Shown in pieces: positions 1 to 7,409 of a stretch of DNA of 13,683 nt. This stretch comes from UBA6382 sp964596865 (GTDB lineage: Bacteria; Bacteroidota; Bacteroidia; Bacteroidales; Bacteroidaceae). Under the pieces are notes generated by a model. It was given only the letters and a program-made list of their open reading frames with translations, was not told where the DNA came from and did not search any database. Position numbers and translations under genes: made by a program. Position 1 is the first letter of the stretch. Every line of letters begins with the position of its first letter. The stretch spans positions 1 to 13,683 of the forward strand of contig CAZQVW010000045.1 in the NCBI GenBank assembly GCA_964596865.1, in the 5' to 3' direction.

Positions 1-52
1 TACTGTTTAGATAATGTTACAGTACTGTTTAGTTATTGTTACAGCACTGTTA
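1..52. repeat. 22-bp tandem direct repeat at the window edge
   Basis: Two adjacent 22-bp units (1-22 and 23-44) match at 20 of 22 positions. Each begins tactgttta and ends tgttacag. A degraded third copy starts at 45 (cactgtta). The array runs off the left edge, so its true copy number is unknown. Each unit begins near CTGT and ends in ACAG, so unit ends are weakly palindromic. It is distinct from the 21-bp array that follows. No function is apparent. Confidence 0.75.
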
Positions 53-136
53 ACGCAAACTATCTCGGGATTTTTTCGGATTAGGAGGCTCATTTTTCGC
101 ATGAGCACGAAAAAAATCCGAATTTTCACGAGGAAA

Positions 137-262
137 ATTCGGATTAGGACGAAAGATATTCGGATTAAGACGAAATATATTCGGATTAGGACGGGATATA
201 TTCGGATTAGGGCGGGATATATTCGAATTAAGACGAAATATTTTCGGATTAGGGCGGGATAA
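137..262. repeat. 21-bp tandem repeat array (about six clear units)
   Basis: Six consecutive 21-bp units (starts at 137, 158, 179, 200, 221 and 242) share the core attcggattaggacg followed by a purine-rich tail ending in tat. Degenerate related sequence extends left to about 70, including an inverted copy of ttcggatt (75-82 against 115-122). Differences between units are mostly G/A transitions on the plus strand, and C occurs almost only in CpG. As 21 is divisible by three, two frames on each strand stay open through the array and would encode heptad repeats (IRIRTGY-like on plus, PNPNIFR-like on minus). Open frames are therefore weak evidence of coding. It lies just past the stop of the last gene of the minus-strand cluster. 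Confidence 0.9.
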
Positions 263-285
263 GGTTATGCCATTACGAGAAAATG

Positions 286-1452
286 CTATAAGGGTTTGAG
301 CGCAATACACTCGCTCTCTATCAACCATCCCGGGCGGCAGACAGGAGCGTGAAGAATAATATAAGGAGTATTCGGGAACTGCTCCTTATACATCTCTGAG
401 ACCACATGATAATCCGCAATATCGCGCAGATAGACTGAAAACTCGGCCACGTTGTCGAACGAACAACCAGCCTCGGCCAACAACGCAGCAATATTTTCCC
501 ACATGCGGTGTACCTGGCGGCGGATGTCGCCCTCATACACCACCTGCCCGCGATTGTCAATACTGGCAGTGCCGGAGATATAGACGCGGCGGCGCGAAGC
601 GAAATCCACGTATGTGCCGCGCTCAAAGCGCACGCCGTAATCCGAGGTGCGATTGAGATGATCCAAAGCATAGAGGTAATGCACCTGCTCCGGCGCGATG
701 CCCTTGATGGCCACGGCGTTCATCTTGCAATAGACCTCATGCTTGGCATCGCGCCCAGCGATACCGGTGGAGGCGATAAAGTGGGTGTCGGCAGTAAGGC
801 CCTCCTTATCAAACACATCATTGCGAGCGCGCACCACACCGGCGTACTGATTGTCAATATCATTGACATAAAGCCATGTGCGCACACAATTATCCTTCAG
901 TGTGCAGCCCAGGGAGCGCAAGCGATTGGAATATGTGGAAAGGATGTGGAAAGTTTGGGCGTAGGAATCGGCGCCATCGGCCGTATTCTGGGTAGACCAC
1001 AGTTCGTCATAGCCATCGTGGGAGACGCAATAGAAATGATTGTCAATCTTATGGTTGGTGGTGTTTGTCATAAAGTAAACCCACATCCCCACCTTGCTAC
1101 CGGAGAGCGGCGGCTGTTGCACCATCGACACGGCGCAATCCTCATCGCCCGTAATATCATGCAATTCGCCCACCTGATTGGCAGCATCGCTCAGATAATA
1201 GCGCTTAAAGGCAATGCGGGCGGTGTTGAGGTCGGCGAGCTGACCCTCAAAGTTGGTTTGCTTGATATAAGAGCATAGCGAAAGGAGCTCCTCCACCTGC
1301 TCGCGGAAGGTAAGCGACGGATTGAGGATGGTGAACATACAGAGGTATTCGGAACTATAAGAACTGCCCTCGCCCACCGATTGATTGGGGCTGAAAGCAA
1401 AAATCCTCACATTAGAATTATTTCTGGATAGCTGTAATCTCTTTGTGCTCAT
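286..1452 (-). CDS. Chorismatase-like protein (FkbO/Hyg5/XanB2 type, Rid superfamily)
   Basis: The 388-residue product has no signal peptide and is probably cytoplasmic. Its C-terminal part (about 280-388) is Rid/YjgF-like, with VYISGTASI at 290-298 and CRPGWLIESE at 372-381. R373 and E381 sit where Rid proteins and chorismatases keep their conserved Arg and Glu. The middle segment, with RTWLYVNDID (191-200) and RARNDVF (208-214), matches the N-terminal half of chorismatases rather than a single-domain RidA. Known chorismatases hydrolyse chorismate to pyruvate plus a dihydroxycyclohexadiene carboxylate or a hydroxybenzoate. Which product applies cannot be read here. It starts 22 bp after the CcsB-CcsA gene, so it is probably the last gene of the operon. 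Automated annotation may call it 'endoribonuclease L-PSP' or 'pteridine-dependent deoxygenase'. The family call is fairly firm; the activity is inferred. Confidence 0.72.
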   Translation of the reverse strand: MSTKRLQLSRNNSNVRIFAFSPNQSVGEGSSYSSEYLCMFTILNPSLTFREQVEELLSLCSYIKQTNFEGQLADLNTARIAFKRYYLSDAANQVGELHDITGDEDCAVSMVQQPPLSGSKVGMWVYFMTNTTNHKIDNHFYCVSHDGYDELWSTQNTADGADSYAQTFHILSTYSNRLRSLGCTLKDNCVRTWLYVNDIDNQYAGVVRARNDVFDKEGLTADTHFIASTGIAGRDAKHEVYCKMNAVAIKGIAPEQVHYLYALDHLNRTSDYGVRFERGTYVDFASRRRVYISGTASIDNRGQVVYEGDIRRQVHRMWENIAALLAEAGCSFDNVAEFSVYLRDIADYHVVSEMYKEQFPNTPYIILHAPVCRPGWLIESECIALKPL

Positions 1453-1474
1453 CGTTTTAAGTATGTCTAAATAG

Positions 1475-3535
1475 TTAAGCGTATGAATGCATCCCGCCCA
1501 TAAAGTAATTTACACCGAAATAGGTCATCAAAAGGGCAAGGAAAGCAATAATTATATATGAATGGAAAAACAAATCGTTGTTAAGGAATTTCAACGAACG
1601 GCGATGAAACGCCACGGAATAGACCATCAATGTGATTAGCGCCCACGTCTCTTTTGGATCCCAGCTCCAATAGGCTCCCCAACTGATATTGGCCCACACC
1701 GCACCAAGGAAAATCCCCGCGGTCAAAAGGAAAACGGCCGGATAAAGCATCACTCTGCTTAATATGGTGAGCTGAGCAATTACGGAGGCTCGATTTATCA
1801 TGTTCAGAGGGTTGCGGCGCAGGATTAGGATTAAAGCAAAAATGGCATTGATGGTCATGAAAGCCAACAAAGCGTATGCGGCCATGATGACGCAGACATG
1901 AATGCTAAGCAAGGGGGAATGGAGCACCGGCATCAGGGGTGTAATCTGCGGATTCATTTGCCCTAAATGGCTCACCAGCAAGGTAAACCCCGACAGCAGC
2001 AAGCCCATCGGCACTGCAAACGAGAAACGGCGGCACAACACGATGGTAAGCAGCATCACCAGCACCGACATCAGCAACATCGTCTCATATCCATTGCTTA
2101 ATGGCACCCTGCCGCCCACATACCACCTTAAGGCGTAGCCGCATAATGCAAAGATAAAAGAAACAACCAAGATAGCCGTGGCTAATCGCTGGATTTTAAT
2201 GCCCAGCGACCTTTTCATCTTCCCGATTATCACAAACAAAAGGCAGAAGAAAGACAAAAAGCCCACAGAGAGGTTGGTCATAAACAATATCTTGGTGAAA
2301 GGAATCCGATTATACAGAATTTCCGCTTCAACATGCGCAGAAGAAAGGCGCGGCGCGCCCTTAGGCAGGGGAGAGAACAGATTATGGTTTAACAACATAA
2401 GGATAAGACCCACTTTCTCATCGGTTTGGCGCACAGCCTTGCCCATTGGCGTTTGTTCTTGCTCTAATGGGGCAAGAGAAAAGAGCTTGTATTCGCCCGA
2501 GGGCGTAAAAAGGTCGTTCAAAGAAGCATAGCGCCCCTCGCGTATGCCTAAACGCATACGCAGGGCGGCATTCTTTATCAAAATCATCTTCTCGCCGCGC
2601 CATACCTCGGGCTTGGCCAACCAGCCAAAGACCACCTGTTCCGCACTAAGGCCTTTATAAGCACTGCGGCCGTAGATTTTCTGAAGGAAATCCCTCGCCA
2701 CCGTATTCAGCGGCGAGACACGGTTGTTATACACCACTTGATAGCGCGCTACTTCGTGGGATTTCCGAACATTGATGGTGGGCAACGAACGAGCAGACGC
2801 AGAAAAATTCCCCACCACAAAAATCAGGAGCACAATCATCACCCCTTTCTTAAGTGCAGACGAGCGAAGCAATTGCCTAAACTCCAAACGCTTGTCGGCC
2901 AGCACCAATATCATAGACAGCGCCAGCAATAGGTATCCCAAATAGGTGATGCCAATGCCCCACGGGTCGTAATTAAGAGAAAGGATTGAGCCTTTAAGAT
3001 CTGGATCGAAGCTACTTTGATATAAGCGGTAGCCCTTGAATTTGAAGACGCGATTCATCGAAATCACAGCCTTATTACTTTTGCCGTCATTGCCGGTATA
3101 GGAAATATTAGTGATGAAATCCGATGGCGCCTGAGTGGAGGGATAATAGTTTATGCGAAAGGAAAGGAGCGTTAATTGGAATGGCAACGACTCGATGCGC
3201 TTGTCGGACGTGATAAAGACTGCTACCGGTTCATTCTCACGCAGATGGACTGTGCCTTTTTTGCCAAAAACAAAGGTAATGGCCGCTCCCAAAAGGATTA
3301 CTACAAACGAAAAATGAAGAAGACAAAGAGGAAGCTGCCTAAACAGCTTTCTCTTTGTCATATATGCTCCCCCCAGCATCACCAATGCCGCCCACATAAA
3401 GATAAACCACCAGGAATGGTAGACCCTCTGGGCAGCCAATTCCGTTCCACCGGCCTGCTCCACAAAAGTGGCATAGCCCATCACAATGACAAGGCCGATA
3501 TAGACAGCGAAAATAAGATATTTCAAAATCTTCAT
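1475..3535 (-). CDS. ccsBA: Fused CcsB-CcsA (ResB-ResC) cytochrome c synthase
   Basis: This 686-residue inner-membrane protein exports haem and attaches it to CxxCH motifs of periplasmic cytochromes (System II). Residues 1-215 are the ResB/CcsB part: hydrophobic segments near 5-22, 42-58 and 71-90, a periplasmic stretch with haem-export-type H74, and a further helix near 195-213. Residues about 232-247 form another helix, followed by an extended hydrophilic region to about 412. The CcsA part spans about 413-686. It carries the tryptophan-rich WWD haem-binding motif WGAYWSWDPKETW (619-631), periplasmic His candidates H545 (SPLLSIHV) and H683 (GMHSYA), and the NGYETM motif at 481-486. The gene follows the cytochrome lipoprotein by 67 bp and serves as the obvious maturase for the two CxxCH proteins beside it. 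The start at MKILKYLIF gives a proper first membrane helix. Confidence 0.93.
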   Translation of the reverse strand: MKILKYLIFAVYIGLVIVMGYATFVEQAGGTELAAQRVYHSWWFIFMWAALVMLGGAYMTKRKLFRQLPLCLLHFSFVVILLGAAITFVFGKKGTVHLRENEPVAVFITSDKRIESLPFQLTLLSFRINYYPSTQAPSDFITNISYTGNDGKSNKAVISMNRVFKFKGYRLYQSSFDPDLKGSILSLNYDPWGIGITYLGYLLLALSMILVLADKRLEFRQLLRSSALKKGVMIVLLIFVVGNFSASARSLPTINVRKSHEVARYQVVYNNRVSPLNTVARDFLQKIYGRSAYKGLSAEQVVFGWLAKPEVWRGEKMILIKNAALRMRLGIREGRYASLNDLFTPSGEYKLFSLAPLEQEQTPMGKAVRQTDEKVGLILMLLNHNLFSPLPKGAPRLSSAHVEAEILYNRIPFTKILFMTNLSVGFLSFFCLLFVIIGKMKRSLGIKIQRLATAILVVSFIFALCGYALRWYVGGRVPLSNGYETMLLMSVLVMLLTIVLCRRFSFAVPMGLLLSGFTLLVSHLGQMNPQITPLMPVLHSPLLSIHVCVIMAAYALLAFMTINAIFALILILRRNPLNMINRASVIAQLTILSRVMLYPAVFLLTAGIFLGAVWANISWGAYWSWDPKETWALITLMVYSVAFHRRSLKFLNNDLFFHSYIIIAFLALLMTYFGVNYFMGGMHSYA

Positions 3536-3602
3536 CGTATATGCTGGAAGAAAAGGGAAATTAAATCACTTAATTAGATCGATTAAACTGCAGGCAGAGA
3601 AC

Positions 3603-4340
3603 TTATTGGGCCGCACCGCTATTAATCCAATCGCGCACAAGGGAAATCAAATCGGCAGAGCGCTCATGATTGAGGATGTCGGAATGATTTTCGCGCCAAT
3701 CCTGCGAGAAAGTGCTGTCGTTGATGACCTCGTAGAGAACACTATGGGCAGCATCGCCCGGGGAAACGCGATTTTTCTCCGGCACCTTGGTGGAAGCGTG
3801 GCTCACCAGTTGGGCAAAACTATTGCCCTCGGTGAGATTCAGCCCCGCACCAGAAAAACCGTTCGCACCGTGGCATCCGATACAGCTCACGTTGAACAAA
3901 CTGCTCTGAATGGCGGAAAGCATGCTCACGTCCACAGTGCCAACATCTATACGGATGGTATCATCTACGGACTGCGAGGAAATATCCTCCGACACAAAAG
4001 TCACCACCCGTTGCCTAAGGGAATTGAGGACACATAGCTCCACATTTTTCACGGAACCGGTGATGCCCGACAGCACCATCGACACATTTCCATCAGCATC
4101 GGCGGTTACCACCTTGGATATGGTGGCATAGGGCGACACCTCGTTGTCCGCATCTTCCGAGAAACCGGCAACGGAGACGTCATAGCGGTTGGGATAGGAA
4201 TTTAAGCCTATAAGATGCCCCTCTAATTTCACAATCTTTCCCGTTGTCATGGAAGCCTCTTTTTCGTGTACCGTCCCATCGTCACAAGAACAGATAAGCA
4301 AAAGAGCCATCAGCGGAATGAAAAACAAAGTTTTCTTCAT
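3603..4340 (-). CDS. Mono-haem c-type cytochrome lipoprotein
   Basis: The 245-residue product has a lipoprotein signal (lipobox around ICSC, lipidated Cys probably C19, then acidic DDG), so it should be anchored on the periplasmic side of a membrane. Residues about 35-140 look like a beta-rich domain without a family I recognise. The C-terminal 100 residues form a small cytochrome domain with one haem-c site, CIGCH at 153-157. The segment RVSPGDAAHSVLYE (191-204) resembles the Planctomycete-type cytochrome domain found in many Bacteroidetes lipoproteins. No methionine follows the haem site, so the sixth ligand cannot be the usual Met; H181, H199, H219 and H225 are the His candidates. It lies 15 bp after the porin stop and upstream of the cytochrome c synthase. 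It is likely an electron carrier or haem sensor; the partner is unknown. Confidence 0.85.
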   Translation of the reverse strand: MKKTLFFIPLMALLLICSCDDGTVHEKEASMTTGKIVKLEGHLIGLNSYPNRYDVSVAGFSEDADNEVSPYATISKVVTADADGNVSMVLSGITGSVKNVELCVLNSLRQRVVTFVSEDISSQSVDDTIRIDVGTVDVSMLSAIQSSLFNVSCIGCHGANGFSGAGLNLTEGNSFAQLVSHASTKVPEKNRVSPGDAAHSVLYEVINDSTFSQDWRENHSDILNHERSADLISLVRDWINSGAAQ

Positions 4341-4355
4341 AAGAGCAACACTTAA

Positions 4356-5678
4356 TTAGAAGAAGAACTGCATCATCACACAAGCCTGATGAGTGGCGAG
4401 GCCAAGGTCGTCAAGATCGCGGTCGAGCTGGGTATCGTGTCCCCAGCGGCCCATATATTGATACATGGCCGAGAGCTTGATGTTGGTCTTGGGAATAAAA
4501 TAGTTGCACACCACGGCCGGCATGTTGATACTGCCGTCTTTATGATTGCCATTGCGGTCCATCCAATCATAGCGCACGCCCAATTGCCAGTCTTTGGCTA
4601 CGAAATAGCCCACCTGGCCGTATGCGCCCCAGAAATTATAACTCTTCTTGATTTTCTGGCGATGGGTGAAGTCTACATTCATATAGTAACCTTCGGCCAT
4701 AACCGACCACTTGCCGCACAGCATGGCGAAATCAACGCCGGCGCGGAAATCGTTGGTGGACTCGTATTCAGCCTCATTGTTATAATTTACAGAGACACCT
4801 ATCTGATATTTCATCTTACTATTAATAAGGTGGGGATTGCCCTGAGAAGCTGGCATCGGACCGTTGCCTTGAAATGTAAAGCGACCGGCATAAAGCAGCG
4901 AGGGCAGATGATTGTCATCGCTAAAGCCCTTTGTGGCCGTATTCACCGAACCACCGGTGCCATTGAAGATTCCGACCTCGTAGCCCCACTTGTTGGCTAT
5001 GAGGCCATGCATCTTCACGCCCAAATCCCAGCCAGTACCCATAGTGGGATTGACTGCGTTGAGGGAATAAGGCATGATGGTAGTGGCGGAAAGGGAGATT
5101 GGCGTCTGGGGGAAGAGCGATTCGCCCAAAGTGGTGAGGAAAGAACTGGTAAAGGGAGTTTTCTGTTTGCCCACGCGGAAACGAATGGCGGGATTGACGG
5201 CGTAATCAATCCAGGCTTGCTGGAGGATAGCCCCTCCCGAAGCAGCCGCATTGATACTCACGTTATAATCAATCTTGCCAAAAGCCTTGCCGGTGAAACC
5301 GATGATGCCAAAAGGAATGGAGAAACCGGAGTTTGCCACATTGTCCTGATTATAAGCCTTGTCAAGGCCTTCATCATCGTAATAGTTGTAATTCAGCAAG
5401 GTCTGGAGCATGAGGTAAGGTTTCAATACAAAGTTGCCGTCCTTGGATTGGAGGGAAAAGCCCCTATTATCGGCGATAGCAATGACGCCATTGTCCATAT
5501 CATAATGGACATCCTCGGGCGGCGTGGCAGCCTTTTCTTTAGCGGAGGGGATGCCCACAAATTCGATATTGTCCAAAAGGTTGTCGGACGCGGGGGCGGT
5601 GGTGTTTTCGGTCTCGGCAACGGCGGCCGCAGACAAGCAGACTGCCAGCGTGGCAGCAAAGATACGATTAAGTTTCAT
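4356..5678 (-). CDS. OprP/OprO-like outer-membrane porin
   Basis: The 440-residue product has a Sec signal peptide (MKLNRIFAAT..., cleavage likely after AVA at 20-22) and a C-terminal run ending MMQFFF, with the terminal Phe expected of a barrel inserted by the BAM machinery. Alternating aromatic strands dominate, and RVGKQKTPF with nearby Gly/Asp turns is typical of the phosphate-selective porin O/P family. The family name does not prove phosphate specificity; in Bacteroidetes it covers many anion or general porins. It sits between the di-haem oxidoreductase (67 bp upstream) and the cytochrome lipoprotein (15 bp downstream), so it may admit the substrate on which these proteins act. That coupling is inference. 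The start is supported by the signal peptide. Confidence 0.85.
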   Translation of the reverse strand: MKLNRIFAATLAVCLSAAAVAETENTTAPASDNLLDNIEFVGIPSAKEKAATPPEDVHYDMDNGVIAIADNRGFSLQSKDGNFVLKPYLMLQTLLNYNYYDDEGLDKAYNQDNVANSGFSIPFGIIGFTGKAFGKIDYNVSINAAASGGAILQQAWIDYAVNPAIRFRVGKQKTPFTSSFLTTLGESLFPQTPISLSATTIMPYSLNAVNPTMGTGWDLGVKMHGLIANKWGYEVGIFNGTGGSVNTATKGFSDDNHLPSLLYAGRFTFQGNGPMPASQGNPHLINSKMKYQIGVSVNYNNEAEYESTNDFRAGVDFAMLCGKWSVMAEGYYMNVDFTHRQKIKKSYNFWGAYGQVGYFVAKDWQLGVRYDWMDRNGNHKDGSINMPAVVCNYFIPKTNIKLSAMYQYMGRWGHDTQLDRDLDDLGLATHQACVMMQFFF

Positions 5679-5745
5679 TATAATGTTTTTGATTCTTCTA
5701 ATAAATGAGAAAATGAAAATAATTTTATGTTGATTGAGTGTTTTC

Positions 5746-7209
5746 TTATAAACTCCAAAGGAATCTAATCAATTGGGCGCGCTCTTGCTTAGAGAAATTT
5801 GCGAACTTCTGGCGACTGGCATAGCCCTCGCCGCCGTGCCACATGATGGCCTCGGTGAAATTGCGGGCGCGGCCATCGTGGAGGAAGTAGGTATGGCCGT
5901 TCACCAAATTTTGGAGGCCAATACCCCACAGCGGGGTGGTTCGCCATTCATTGCCGCGAGCCAGACCGCTCACCATGTTGTCGTTTAACCCTACGCCCAT
6001 GATTTCAGAGCCCATATCATGGAGGAGAAAATCAGAATAAGGGTGAATTTCCTGGCGGCCGCCCAGCCAAGGCAAGGTGGTGCCGGCCAACAGAGTGGTG
6101 CCGCGCGAATTAGTGTGGAGCGTAACCACGTGGCAGAGGTGGCATCCGGCCTTATAAAAGAGTTTCTCACCGGCAATAACATCAGGGTCATTCACATCGC
6201 GACGCGCAGGCACGCCCAGCCCTTGTAGATACATATCCACAGCCTCCATATCTTCGGTGCTGACATCGAGCATCTCATAACTAAGACCCATCATGGAACC
6301 TTCCTCTATCTGCTTTTGACCGCGGCAAATCTCTTCGGGATAGCGCGAATTGGTGAGGCCCATATCAGAGGAGTAACCCAGTTCCACAGTGAGGTCGCCG
6401 TGATGGGCTTTATTGCCGCCCACACCAATTTGACTTACATTCCTTTCACTGATGACATTGCAGCGACCGCTAATACCCCATTCGGGATAATTGCTCTTTG
6501 CGGCCAGTTGCTGAATCTCGGTGCGGTCGAGAGCCATAATCTGGCCCATACCTACATGGCGAAGCGGAGCGCGAACAGAGATAAACAAATCCTCCGGCTT
6601 GATACTGTCGGCATACCATTTGGTAATCCTAAATTTGGGATAACAGAGCGTGTAAGGTTCTCCATCCGGGAAATGATAAGTCATGGAATCAATCTCAAAA
6701 TGGATTTCGCCCTCGGGAGTAACACCATAAATAGTGTTGTCGTGGATAACGCGCCCGTAGTTTTGGAAGAACTTACCGTTCTTGCGAGTTACATAACAAA
6801 GCAGCGAGGTGAAGCCGTATTCACCGGTGGCCTTATCGGAGCCGTTTTTGAAAGCAGTCCAATAAGAAGGCTCGGTTTTTCCGGCATTTCGATGGCAGCT
6901 ACCGCAACTGAATCCGGCGTAGACGGGACCGAGGCCGCCGCCGTGGTGATTATAATTGCTTGTAGTAACATTATCGTAGAGGCGGTCGCCGGTCTTAAAC
7001 ATAGTGAGATATTTTCCGCTCACCCACGCGGCCTCCTGATCGTAGGAGAAGCGGCTGCGGGAAAACTCGGTGGAGATGCCAGCCGACAATGCGTAGCCAT
7101 TGGGCACCTCGATGTCGTCTGGCGTGATTTGGTCGTCGTCCTCACAGGCCGTAAACGTCAGGGTGCAAGCAAAGAGAGAAGTAATGAATAATGCGTTGGC
7201 AATTTTCAT
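5746..7209 (-). CDS. Di-haem oxidoreductase lipoprotein (DUF1111/DHOR family)
   Basis: The 487-residue product begins with a lipoprotein signal (LTFTAC, lipid on C22, then EDDD). It has two haem-c sites, CGSCH (102-106) and CHLCH (356-360). Signature segments of the family previously labelled 'thiol oxidoreductase' are clear: YSDFLLHDMG (391-400), EWRTTPLWGIGL (421-432) and LHDGRARNFTEAIMWHGGEG (443-462). Such proteins are related to bacterial di-haem peroxidases and to MbnH; the actual substrate is unknown in most cases. DUF1111 genes are repeatedly found next to imelysin genes, as here. The haems would be inserted by the CcsB-CcsA protein encoded downstream. It is separated from the imelysin gene by 200 bp that include a hairpin, so it may have its own promoter or depend on read-through. 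Confidence 0.93.
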   Translation of the reverse strand: MKIANALFITSLFACTLTFTACEDDDQITPDDIEVPNGYALSAGISTEFSRSRFSYDQEAAWVSGKYLTMFKTGDRLYDNVTTSNYNHHGGGLGPVYAGFSCGSCHRNAGKTEPSYWTAFKNGSDKATGEYGFTSLLCYVTRKNGKFFQNYGRVIHDNTIYGVTPEGEIHFEIDSMTYHFPDGEPYTLCYPKFRITKWYADSIKPEDLFISVRAPLRHVGMGQIMALDRTEIQQLAAKSNYPEWGISGRCNVISERNVSQIGVGGNKAHHGDLTVELGYSSDMGLTNSRYPEEICRGQKQIEEGSMMGLSYEMLDVSTEDMEAVDMYLQGLGVPARRDVNDPDVIAGEKLFYKAGCHLCHVVTLHTNSRGTTLLAGTTLPWLGGRQEIHPYSDFLLHDMGSEIMGVGLNDNMVSGLARGNEWRTTPLWGIGLQNLVNGHTYFLHDGRARNFTEAIMWHGGEGYASRQKFANFSKQERAQLIRFLWSL

Positions 7210-7328
7210 ACGAGAATGTTTAGTTTCAATATTAGCGTAAGAATACGTAGTGTAAACAATTTAGGGAAAACAACGTAAAGCCACTCCAATCGTTGAGGGT
7301 AGGGAAAGAGATACGTTTGATTTGACGT

Positions 7329-7375
7329 GCAAGAGCGAAGTCAAGGGAAAGTGTCTCCCCCAGACCTCGCTTTGC
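7329..7375. terminator. Long imperfect hairpin between imelysin and di-haem genes
   Basis: The arms gcaagagcgaagtc (7329-7342) and gacctcgctttgc (7363-7375) pair over about 13 positions with one bulge and one mismatch. An inner GGGA/TCCC pairing shortens the loop further. It sits about 35 bp after the imelysin stop on the minus strand. No clear T-tract follows on either strand, so it could be a terminator, an attenuator that lowers expression of the downstream genes, or an RNA-stabilising stem. The pairing is seen; the role is inferred. Confidence 0.5.
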
Positions 7376-7409
7376 TATTGATTATAAGGAAATAGTATGA
7401 AGAGGGCGT

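Noticed and set aside
75..122. Inverted ttcggatt/aatccgaa with inner tttttcg/cgaaaaa stem as a terminator of the minus-strand cluster
   Set aside because: The left arm has a 10-base bulge and no T-tract follows in the minus-strand direction; the inverted copy is more easily explained as part of the degenerate repeat array.
14..262. Plus-strand 82-codon frame with a hydrophobic start and cationic repeats
   Set aside because: No promoter or start signal visible; its first part lies in the 22-bp repeats and the rest is the 21-bp array, so it is probably fortuitous.
137..262. The tandem array as a CRISPR array
   Set aside because: The units are directly adjacent with no unique spacers and no cas genes are present.
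50..328. Minus-strand 92-codon frame with PNPNIFR heptads, overlapping the end of the chorismatase-like gene
   Set aside because: The 21-bp period keeps several frames open automatically, the frame overlaps a well-supported gene, and no start signal is seen. Kept only as part of the repeat finding.
508..1278. Long plus-strand frames opposite the minus-strand genes (for example 508-1278, 4389-5708 and 6316-7191)
   Set aside because: They are antisense shadows of genes with clear family motifs on the minus strand; their products show no signal peptides or domain motifs of their own.
3567..4360. Identical 12-mer CACTTAATTAGA at 3567-3578 and 4349-4360, each upstream of a gene start
   Set aside because: Several 12-mer matches are expected by chance in a 13.7-kb AT-rich window, distances to the starts differ, and one copy overlaps a stop codon.
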